DNA of 8,364 nucleotides. Origin: Solobacterium sp. GTDB lineage: Bacteria; Bacillota_I; Bacilli_A; Erysipelotrichales; Erysipelotrichaceae. The DNA lies in contig JAFWJP010000169.1 of assembly GCA_017514645.1 (NCBI GenBank), positions 1 through 8,364 of the forward strand, read 5' to 3'. Both the position numbers and the translations under genes were made by a program. Below, piece after piece: positions 1-5,936 of this stretch. Numbering within the stretch: the stretch's first letter is position 1; every line of letters starts with the position of its first letter. The notes beneath the pieces are model-generated. The model searched no databases, was not told the DNA's origin, and worked only from the letters and a program-made list of their open reading frames with translations.

Positions 1-1172
1 ACTTCATAGTAGTACGCATCCCGTTTTTCCTACGTTTCCCTGCCGGCTTCGGCATAGTTATCATCCTTGGTGCGGATCATGCCCAGTGTCGGAAGCACAC
101 CGGTCTTCCACTGTGAGTACGGTCCTCCGCCGTTGGGAATGTCCTGCATGACCAGGATCCCGAGCTGATCGCAGAGCCAGTACCATCTCCGGCATTCCGT
201 CTTGGCGTGTTTCCGGAGCAGGTTGAACCCCATATCCTTGATGCTGCGCAGTTCCCGTACCATCATCTCTTCATCCGGGAATGTCACCATGCCAAGACTG
301 TTGTATCCCTGATCAAGCAGACCGGTGAGGAATACCGGCTGATCATTGATCATGAACCGGCGGATACTGTAACGGTCGGTACCGGAGGAGAATTTGCGCA
401 TTCCGAAATAGCTCTTGACGGTTTCTTCTCCTGTTTCGATATAGATATCGTAGAGGAACGGATCATCCGGCGACCAGGGATGGAAATGTTCCAGAGGAAC
501 GGTGTAGGAACGTTCCACAGTAATTCCCCGGTGTACCAGTTTCTTTCCTTCAAAGACATTGATGATGGCCTGCTCATAGGTACCGGCCATATCCAGATAG
601 ACACAGGAATGATCGTAGTCCGGGGTGATCTTGAGGTCGGTCACGGCTTTGTCGCCGATCTCCTCGATCCATACCGTCTGCCAGATACCGGCTGTCGGAG
701 TGTACCACATCCCGCTGTGTTCCAGTTTCTGCTTTCCGTAGGCATAGATACCCCGGTCGCTGTCATCCGTACAGATTACGATCAGTTCATTGTTATACTT
801 GATGTATTTGGTGACATCATAGGCAAACGGTGTATAGCCGCCGGCGTGTTCCCCGACCTTGCGGTCGTTCAGGTATACCGTACAGCACTGGTCCACCGCC
901 TCGAAATTGAGCAGTACGTGCTTGCGTGTCTGATCAAACGTAAAGCGTTTCCGGTACCAGAGTACCTGTTTCGGCCGCAGTTCCTCCGGTGCCCCGGACA
1001 GTTCCGAACCCAGAGGAAACGGTACCAGGATCTCTTTCCAGTCACGTTCCTCCGGTGCCCTTCCGTCCGTGATCTGATATTCCCAGTACCCGTTCAGGTT
1101 GATGAAGCTGTCTCTCTGCAGCTGCATGCGGGGATATTCAGGAAGCGGCACCGCCATAGTCTTTTCTGTCAT
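1..1172 (-). CDS. Glycoside hydrolase family 2 protein, N-terminal part, in-frame TAG at codon 381, truncated by window edge
   Basis: Likely a cytoplasmic beta-glycosidase (galactosidase, glucuronidase or similar) of family GH2; no signal peptide is visible. Residues about 15-170 form the jelly-roll sugar-binding domain (NLNGYWEY, WYRKRF, NFEAVDQ, GGYTPFAYDVT, SGMWYTPTAGIWQTVW). About 175-265 is the Ig-like domain. From about 270 the TIM barrel begins (FLTGLLDQGYN, GFNLLRKHAK, QDIPNGGGPYSQW). The catalytic Asn-Glu and the nucleophile lie beyond the window, so substrate cannot be judged. The ATG at 1172 has an AGGGGG site 8 bases upstream and overlaps the previous gene's stop as ATGA, implying translational coupling. 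The frame hits TAG at 30-32 (after GRET) and then continues without another stop as EKRDAYYYE, which is what GH2 relatives show next. The gene is therefore either read through, recoded, or a nonsense pseudogene; read strictly with TAG as stop it would be 380 residues and lack its active site. Confidence 0.85.
30..32 (-). other. In-frame TAG codon inside the GH2 gene
   Basis: Codon 381 of the GH2 frame is TAG, flanked by ACG (Thr) and GAA (Glu). The same frame stays open for the remaining 29 bases to the edge and encodes family-like residues, so there is no frameshift or loss of similarity at the codon. A polar residue would fit here; CAG (Gln) is one base change away. Confidence 0.7.
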
Positions 1173-1537
1173 GAATGATTCCCCCTTCTACGGACGATCT
1201 GCCGGATGGCAATGGCAACAGCACTGCAGAGATGAACGGTGACGATCACCTGCAGCAGGGCATCTCTTGCGACAGTGTTCAGCGATACGCTCAGTGCGTA
1301 GATGATGCCGATCACAGTGGAAACGCCGACCGTAATGCATTCCGTACGGAACAGGTCAACCCTTGTTCCGAGTACTTCCAGACACCCGGGAAGCGCACAG
1401 GCAAGAGCGACCATGATCAGCAGCGGCAGAAGATCGATCGGCAGAAAGATCCTCTGCAGCAGAAACAGCAGGATGACTGCCATCAGGATCCCGCTCCCTG
1501 CACCGATCAGTATCGTATTTATCGTATCTTTTGTCAT
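1169..1537 (-). CDS. Small integral membrane protein, function unknown
   Basis: A 122-residue hydrophobic protein with four likely membrane helices: about 8-30 (ILIGAGSGILMAVILLFLL), 34-55 (LLPLLIMVALACALPG), 66-86 (ECITVGVSTVIGIIYALSV) and 92-112 (ALLQVIVTVHLCSAVAIAI). It has a basic C-terminal tail (RQIVRRRG), suggesting that end is cytoplasmic. Size and helix count resemble the DUF3021 type of membrane protein, but I do not recognise a diagnostic motif, and that comparison is weak. It ends in TGA, overlapping the GH2 start as ATGA, so the two are probably translated together. The ATG at 1537 has no Shine-Dalgarno at normal distance; the nearest AGGAGG is about 21 bases upstream, inside a hairpin. 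A second ATG at residue 19 has a GGGAGCGGG stretch before it and is an alternative start, though it would shorten the first helix. Confidence 0.7.
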   Translation of the reverse strand: MTKDTINTILIGAGSGILMAVILLFLLQRIFLPIDLLPLLIMVALACALPGCLEVLGTRVDLFRTECITVGVSTVIGIIYALSVSLNTVARDALLQVIVTVHLCSAVAIAIRQIVRRRGNHS

Positions 1538-1546
1538 AGGTACAAC

Positions 1547-1570
1547 AACGCAGGAGTTTCCTCCTGCGTT
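1547..1570 (-). terminator. Perfect 10-bp hairpin with GAAA loop after ftsH (weak terminator or attenuator)
   Basis: On the minus strand, seven bases past the ftsH TAA, the arms AACGCAGGAG and CTCCTGCGTT pair perfectly around a GAAA tetraloop. The downstream tract is only GTTGTTG, a poor U-run, so termination is probably partial. The left arm and loop also contain an AGGAGG Shine-Dalgarno-like sequence that would be buried when folded. The next start codon is 9 bases beyond the hairpin. Confidence 0.65.
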
Positions 1571-1577
1571 CCTTTCG

Positions 1578-3407
1578 TTATGCCGCTTCGGGCAGTTCGC
1601 CCTTGACGACCTGTTCGATCTGCACCGATGTCAGTGTTTCGTATTCCATCAGCGCTTCCGCGATCCGGATGAGTTCCTGCTTGTGCTCTTCGATGACTTC
1701 CTTCGCCTTCTTGTAGCACCCGTTGACGATCTTGCGCACTTCCTCATCGATTTCGAACGCAACCTGACCGGACACATTGCTCGGTGAGTTATAATCCCTG
1801 CCCAGGAACACATTCTCACTGCCGGCATCGTACTTGATCGGTCCGAGATCACTCATACCGTACAAAGTGACCATGTCCCTGGCAATGTTCGTGGCCCGTT
1901 CAAAGTCATTGGACGCACCTGTTGTAACATCGTCGAAGAACATTTCCTCGGCAGCTCTTCCGCCCATGTAGGAGGTGATTGTTGCCAGCAGGTCGTTTTT
2001 GGTATTCATCAGTTTCTCTTCCTTCGGTGTCATCAGGTTGTAACCGCCGGCCTGACCTCTCGGGATGATGGTAACCTTCTGCACGATCTGGGCATTGTCC
2101 AGATACAGACCGATAATCGCATGACCGGATTCATGGTAGGCAACGATCTTCTTCGTCTTTTCATCATAGGTACGGCTTGTCTTTGCCGGTCCCATCATGA
2201 CACGGTCAATGGCTTCATCGATATGTTTGGTCGTGATCTCAGACATGTTCTCACGGACTGCCAGGATCGCGGCCTCGTTCAGCACGTTCTCCAGGTCAGC
2301 ACCGCTGAAGCCCGGCGTTCTTCTGGCCAGACCGTCCATATCCACATCTGCCGCCAGTGTCTTGTTGCGGGCATGGACCTGCAGGATCGCCTTGCGTCCG
2401 TTCCTGTCCGGAAGCGCAACCGTGATCTGACGGTCGAATCTGCCGGCTCTCAGAAGTGCCGGGTCGAGGACATCCGGACGGTTCGTCGCCGCAATGACCA
2501 CAATGCCCGTATTCTCTTCCATGCCGTCCATTTCAACAAGCAGCTGGTTCAGCGTCTGCTCACGTTCATCGTGACCGCCGCCGAAGCCTGCGCCTCTCTG
2601 ACGGCCGACCGCATCGATCTCATCAATGAAGATGATGCACGGTGCTGTCTGCTGGGCCTTCTTGAACATATCACGTACACGGCTCGCACCGACACCGACG
2701 AACATTTCGACGAAGTCGGAACCGGAAATACTGTAGAACGGAACACCGGCTTCACCGGCCACCGCCTTTGCCAACAGGGTCTTGCCGGTACCGGGATTGC
2801 CGACCATCAGGATACCCTTCGGAATCCGCGCACCCATGCGCTGGAACTTCTTCGGATACTTCAGGTAATCAATGATCTCCTGCATCTCCTGTTTTTCTTC
2901 ATCACAGCCGGCAACGTCCGCAAAGCGTACCTTGGACTCCGACTCCAGACGGGCCCGGCTTGTTCCGAACTCAAACGCTCTCGCGTTCGATCCTGCGCCG
3001 CCGGCCATCCGGTTCATCATCCAGACACCGAACAGCATGACAAATACAAACGGGATCATCGATACCAGCGTATCCAGGAACAGATTGGACTCTTCGGAAT
3101 CAATGATGCTGATGTTGGACCCGTTCAGATCCTCCAGCAGTTCCTCCACCATCTGGTCTGTTGCCGGAACCGTTGCCGTAAAGGTTTTCTTCTCTTCTCC
3201 GTCTGTATACTGACCGTGGACCGTAATGACATTTCCGCCGATGGAAAGCACCGATTCCTCGATCTTCTCCGAACTGATCTTCTCCTGCATCTCCGTATAG
3301 CTGAGATTCTCGTTGACGGTTCCCGGCCCGAAATTAAACAGGCTGATCGCAGCGATCAGTACAATCAGATACGGCAGAAAATTCAGTATATTTCTTTTCT
3401 TTGGCAT
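1578..3407 (-). CDS. ftsH: ATP-dependent zinc metalloprotease FtsH
   Basis: Membrane-anchored AAA+ protease that extracts and degrades membrane and short-lived cytosolic proteins as a hexamer. All family landmarks are present in 609 residues. There are two membrane helices (about 8-26 and 111-133) flanking an external domain. Walker A is GNPGTGKT at 203-210, Walker B is IIFIDEID ending about 265, and the second region of homology ([11 protein letters not shown]) has arginine fingers R320 and R323. The zinc site HESGH is at 425-429, with third ligand D501 in [11 protein letters not shown]. The length is typical. The ATG at 3407 follows an AGGAG site by 10 bases, and the stop is TAA. It lies 21 bases downstream of the hpt TAG and in the same frame as hpt, with no other stop between, so amber readthrough would give an Hpt-FtsH fusion. 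Codon 7 is AUA, which needs lysidine-modified tRNA. Confidence 0.98.
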   Translation of the reverse strand: MPKKRNILNFLPYLIVLIAAISLFNFGPGTVNENLSYTEMQEKISSEKIEESVLSIGGNVITVHGQYTDGEEKKTFTATVPATDQMVEELLEDLNGSNISIIDSEESNLFLDTLVSMIPFVFVMLFGVWMMNRMAGGAGSNARAFEFGTSRARLESESKVRFADVAGCDEEKQEMQEIIDYLKYPKKFQRMGARIPKGILMVGNPGTGKTLLAKAVAGEAGVPFYSISGSDFVEMFVGVGASRVRDMFKKAQQTAPCIIFIDEIDAVGRQRGAGFGGGHDEREQTLNQLLVEMDGMEENTGIVVIAATNRPDVLDPALLRAGRFDRQITVALPDRNGRKAILQVHARNKTLAADVDMDGLARRTPGFSGADLENVLNEAAILAVRENMSEITTKHIDEAIDRVMMGPAKTSRTYDEKTKKIVAYHESGHAIIGLYLDNAQIVQKVTIIPRGQAGGYNLMTPKEEKLMNTKNDLLATITSYMGGRAAEEMFFDDVTTGASNDFERATNIARDMVTLYGMSDLGPIKYDAGSENVFLGRDYNSPSNVSGQVAFEIDEEVRKIVNGCYKKAKEVIEEHKQELIRIAEALMEYETLTSVQIEQVVKGELPEAA

Positions 3408-3417
3408 TCTGATACTA

Positions 3418-3422
3418 CTCCT
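3418..3422 (-). promoter_or_regulatory. Shine-Dalgarno of ftsH, just after the hpt TAG
   Basis: AGGAG on the minus strand lies 10 bases before the ftsH ATG and 6 bases beyond the hpt TAG. Its presence argues that ftsH is initiated independently, and therefore bears on whether the hpt TAG is still a true stop. Confidence 0.7.
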
Positions 3423-3428
3423 GTATTG

Positions 3429-3431
3429 CTA
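3429..3431 (-). other. TAG separating hpt and ftsH in one continuous frame
   Basis: This TAG is codon 177 of hpt. Downstream in the same frame come seven sense codons (CAA to AGA) and then the ftsH ATG, with no TAA or TGA. It is the only punctuation between the two genes in that frame. Confidence 0.85.
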
Positions 3432-3959
3432 ACACTCATCCTTCAGGACCCCGATATAGGGAAGTGCTCTGTAATGCTGGTTGAAGTCCATACCGAAGCC
3501 GACGACGAACTCGTTCGCTACCGTGAATCCGATATAATCCGCCTGTACGTCCACCACCCTGCGGGACGGTTTGTCCAGCAATGTAACGATCCGTACACTG
3601 GAAGCGCCTTTGTTCATGAGCAGCTGCTTGACTGCCAGCAGCGTACGTCCGGTATCCACGATATCCTCTACCAGAAGGATATCCAGACCTTTGACAGAGG
3701 TATCCAGATCCTTGATGATCTTGATATCCCCGCTTGAATTCGTTCCGTCATAGCTTGATACATCCATGAAGTCATACTGAATATCCAGGTCGATGTGCTT
3801 GATCAGTTCCGCCAGGAACGGTACCGCTCCTCTGAGCAGCGCCACTGTCAGTACATTCTTTCCCGTGTAATCTTCCGTGATCTGTTTTCCGAGTTCTTCC
3901 GAACGCTTTACGATCTCCTCGTTTGAATACAATACCTTCTTGATGTCTTTTTCCAGCAT
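3429..3959 (-). CDS. hpt: Hypoxanthine (guanine) phosphoribosyltransferase
   Basis: Purine salvage enzyme that converts hypoxanthine or guanine plus PRPP to IMP or GMP in the cytoplasm. The PRPP-binding motif [11 protein letters not shown] is at about 97-107, with E98, D99 and the likely catalytic base D102. LLRGA near residue 43 matches the pyrophosphate loop, and FVVGFGMD plus the terminal [14 protein letters not shown] match the C-terminal end of Bacillota Hpt proteins. The 176 residues are the usual family length. The ATG at 3959 follows AAAGGA at good spacing. It sits between tilS and ftsH, the standard Bacillota order. Its stop is TAG (3429-3431), the same codon that interrupts tilS and GH2 in frame. 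In this case the normal length and the ftsH Shine-Dalgarno fit real termination. If TAG is sense here, the product would extend by eight residues into FtsH. Confidence 0.96.
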   Translation of the reverse strand: MLEKDIKKVLYSNEEIVKRSEELGKQITEDYTGKNVLTVALLRGAVPFLAELIKHIDLDIQYDFMDVSSYDGTNSSGDIKIIKDLDTSVKGLDILLVEDIVDTGRTLLAVKQLLMNKGASSVRIVTLLDKPSRRVVDVQADYIGFTVANEFVVGFGMDFNQHYRALPYIGVLKDEC

Positions 3960-3985
3960 AGTCTGTCCTTTTCGATAATAGAGTT

Positions 3986-4007
3986 ATTGTATCATACTTT
4001 ACAGTAT
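3986..4007 (-). promoter_or_regulatory. Candidate extended -10 promoter and small palindrome upstream of hpt
   Basis: On the minus strand TGATACAAT (3994-3986) matches an extended -10 element, placing a start site near 3979 and a leader of about 20 bases before hpt. No good -35 is visible at 17 bases. A 5-bp inverted repeat (ATACT, spacer GTAA, AGTAT; 4007-3994) abuts the -10 and spans the tilS stop codon. It could allow hpt-ftsH to be transcribed separately from tilS. The call rests on sequence match alone. Confidence 0.4.
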
Positions 4008-5219
4008 TGGTTCTATATTGATGGAAGGCTCCGCGGAATAGTGGTCCGTATCACATCCGATTCCCGGTACCAGGACCACATTCCCCTGTGCATTGACCAG
4101 CACAGGCCAGCTCCGCCTGCGGAAGCGCGGGATGTGCCGGTCAATAAAGAACCTGTGCACATGTTTGGTGCCGTAGCGGAGGCTGATGGCATCACCGGGC
4201 TGCCAGGAGCGCAGCGTAACAGGATAGTCAGCTTCCGTCAGGGTCACAGCGTTGACGCCGGGTTCCGGCTCATTGATGCGGAAGGAGGACCACTGCAGGG
4301 AAGCGAGTTCCTGAAGATCATTGCAGATGAATGCGTAGGGCAGCGGTTCCGGCACGATACGCAGGCGTCCCCTGTCATTGACGAGCATTCCGTGCTTCAG
4401 GGTGATCATCAGATCATCATGGGTCATGATGATCCGGTCGGTTTCCTGCAGATATCCGGATGTCATGCCCGGCTGTTCACCGATGATGAGCTTTCTGAGC
4501 AGTGTGAGACGGTCTGCCTGAGGAAGCTTTCTGTAGTCAGTCAGTCCGGTGCCGTCGTCCTGGATCAGGGCGTAGACCCGGCAGCGCTATTCATGGAGGC
4601 GGGCGTTCTTTTCATCGATCTCCCGGCGGATCATCCTGCGCATGAATGCGTCCATCGGTTCCACGGTTTCATGGCGGATCCGGTTGCGGGTATAGAGATC
4701 ACTGGCATTGGTTTCATCCAGCCAGTAGCGGATCCCGTTCCGTTCGCAGTAGTCCTGCAGTCCCTGCTTGGTATGGTCCAGCAAAGGCCTGCGTACCTGT
4801 ACGCCTCCATACATCATCGCTTCCTGCAGTCCGTAGTACGCAGGGATGATGCCTTTTTCCTCTTGCATCAGGTAGGTTTCAATGAGATCATCTTCCTGAT
4901 GGGCAACCAGGACACCGGCATATCCGTATTCCCTGACCAGAGACACAAAGAATTCATAGCGCCACTTCCGGGCATCTGCTTCAAAGTTTCCGGTACTGTG
5001 AAACGCTTCATTGCGTACATGACAGACAATGCCGTGCTCTGCACAGTATTCCCGCACCCAGGCTTCTTCCTGCTCTGCCTGCGGGCGGTGATGGTAGTTC
5101 ACGTGTGCCGCCGCGACGTGGATGCCTGCGGAAATGCACATGCCCAGCAGAGCCATGGAATCCGGTCCTCCGGATACTGCCGCAAGCCAGGTTCCTCTGT
5201 TCAGCTCATCTTTATTCAT
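3999..5219 (-). CDS. tilS: tRNA(Ile) lysidine synthetase, full length, interrupted by one in-frame TAG at codon 211
   Basis: TilS attaches lysine to C34 of tRNA-Ile(CAU) using ATP, switching it from AUG to AUA decoding. The N-terminal PP-loop ATPase has SGGPDS (16-21), HVNYHHR, the AHQEDDLIET motif and DETNASDLYTRNRIR. After TAG at 4589-4587 the same frame continues with the middle domain (RKLPQADRLTLLRKLII) and then the C-terminal domain (LRSWQPGD near 336-343, FIDRHIPRF, VLVPGIGCD), ending in TAA. The total of 406 codons is normal for the family, and there is no frameshift or missing segment. Read strictly with TAG as stop, the gene would break into a 210-residue N-terminal piece and a C-terminal piece with no evident ribosome site before its first ATG (4466). 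ATG 5219 was chosen over an upstream in-frame GTG because it aligns with usual TilS N-termini and overlaps the previous stop as ATGAATAA. Confidence 0.93.
4412..4434. repeat. Perfect 10-bp inverted repeat inside tilS
   Basis: GATCATCATG at 4412-4421 and CATGATGATC at 4425-4434 are exact reverse complements separated by three bases. In the mRNA this would form a tight stem within the codons for IIMTHDD. It may simply result from Ile, Met and Asp codons lying together, but the perfect pairing is noticeable. Confidence 0.6.
4587..4589 (-). other. In-frame TAG codon inside tilS
   Basis: Codon 211 of tilS is TAG, between GAA (Glu) and CGC (Arg), in a charged helical linker between the ATPase and middle domains. 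The next 40 codons are open and TilS-like up to the first downstream ATG, and the frame stays open to the TAA at 4001-3999. Glutamine (CAG) or another polar residue would fit. Confidence 0.9.
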
Positions 5220-5781
5220 GGCTAGATTGTACCACATCGCCGCTGAACATGATTTCCTGCATCCGTTCACGGATCTTTGCGTAGAGTTCGCTGTCCGTAT
5301 CCAGATGCGCCATGACCCGGATGATGCGGGCTGTATTGATATATTTCAGATCATTGAGATACAGTACGCTTTCCTTGCGCATGCCCTCCAGTTTTCCCAG
5401 ACGCATCAGATGCGGTTTCCCCTCGGGATTGTCCACCGGATCATAGGCATTGCGGTAATGCGCAGCGTTGCTGGTCATCGGAATGATCAGTGCTTTCCCC
5501 CGGCAGATGGAGATGATGAGACCGAAGTGCTGGTACCCCATCTCATTCAAATACGCCTGTCCGTAATCCAGATACACGACATCCCCGGCTCTGACGCAGA
5601 TCCCGATGTCATCCGAACAGACATAGTTCCTGCGCAGGATCCAGTTCGCTTCGGAGATCATATTCCCGCTGACTCTGTCCTCCAGCAGTCTGCTGTAGAT
5701 CTCCCTGCGGTACTTCAGATACTTCTGCCAGTGTTCTTCCCGGCTGTTCAATAACTGTTCCACTGTTTCCATGTGATTCAT
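5212..5781 (-). CDS. MazF/PemK-fold protein, no visible antitoxin
   Basis: A 189-residue protein whose middle matches the MazF/PemK family: AGDVVYLDYG (65-74, the first strand), FGLIISI (86-92), IIPMTSN (99-105) and, near 140, SVLYLNDLKYINTARI, resembling the family's late strand and helix. MazF proteins are ribonucleases of toxin-antitoxin pairs, but this one is longer than the usual 110-120 residues, with about 60 extra N-terminal residues rich in charged helix. It has no antitoxin-like neighbour, so a toxin role is uncertain; it may be a domesticated RNA-binding or RNA-cleaving protein. ATG 5781 has GGAGG 10 bases upstream. It ends in TAA and overlaps tilS by 8 bases (ATGAATAA), so it is coupled to tilS translation. 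It heads the leftward gene train. Confidence 0.7.
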   Translation of the reverse strand: MNHMETVEQLLNSREEHWQKYLKYRREIYSRLLEDRVSGNMISEANWILRRNYVCSDDIGICVRAGDVVYLDYGQAYLNEMGYQHFGLIISICRGKALIIPMTSNAAHYRNAYDPVDNPEGKPHLMRLGKLEGMRKESVLYLNDLKYINTARIIRVMAHLDTDSELYAKIRERMQEIMFSGDVVQSSHE

Positions 5782-5830
5782 CTGATAAGTTCCTCCATCC
5801 TATTCATTTGTACGGAAACAGGGAACCCCA

Positions 5831-5862
5831 TGTTTTTTCCTTCGGGAAATATTTGCTATAAT
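5831..5862 (+). promoter_or_regulatory. Sigma-A type promoter for licC-licA
   Basis: TGCTATAAT at 5854-5862 is a perfect -10 hexamer with extended TGn. The -35 region at 17-bp spacing is a weak TTTTTC. A start site near 5869 is expected. Between the two elements, TTTCC and GGAAA (5836-5840 and 5845-5849) flank TTCG, forming a small inverted repeat that could be an operator or incidental. Confidence 0.7.
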
Positions 5863-5880
5863 GGGCTTACAGGGAGTTTT

Positions 5881-5916
5881 ACCCGGATCATCATGCATAA
5901 TAATGCTCGGGTTTTT
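5881..5916 (+). terminator. Terminator-like hairpin in the licC-licA leader (possible attenuator)
   Basis: ACCCG (5881-5885) pairs with CGGGT (5908-5912), enclosing an inner ATGC/GCAT stem (about 5893-5906). The outer arm runs directly into TTTTT. It lies between the promoter and the Shine-Dalgarno, so it could stop transcription before the gene. A competing 5-bp pairing of CCGGA (5883-5887) with TCCGG (5924-5928) would break it and cover part of the ribosome site. Confidence 0.5.
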
Positions 5917-5936
5917 GTTTGATTCCGGAGGCAATC

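Noticed and set aside
207..1178. Long plus-strand open frame opposite GH2 (323 codons).
   Set aside because: It is a shadow of the GH2 gene: the minus strand shows clear family motifs, while the plus-strand product has no recognisable domain and low-complexity composition.
2121..3737. Plus-strand open frame of 538 codons across ftsH and hpt.
   Set aside because: It runs antisense to two conserved genes and across their junction; the product resembles nothing known and is rich in His, Arg and Cys as antisense frames often are.
3999..4466. Separate C-terminal TilS protein starting at ATG 4466.
   Set aside because: There is no Shine-Dalgarno before this ATG, and the 40 codons upstream back to the TAG are also TilS-like, so a split gene is less likely than one interrupted frame.
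3987..5225. Plus-strand open frame of 412 codons opposite tilS.
   Set aside because: It spans almost exactly tilS, but all family motifs are on the minus strand. Its openness does not show that tilS is dead.
5893..5922. Nine-codon leader peptide (MHNNARVFV) in the licC-licA leader.
   Set aside because: It has no ribosome site, starts inside the hairpin and shows no run of regulatory codons.
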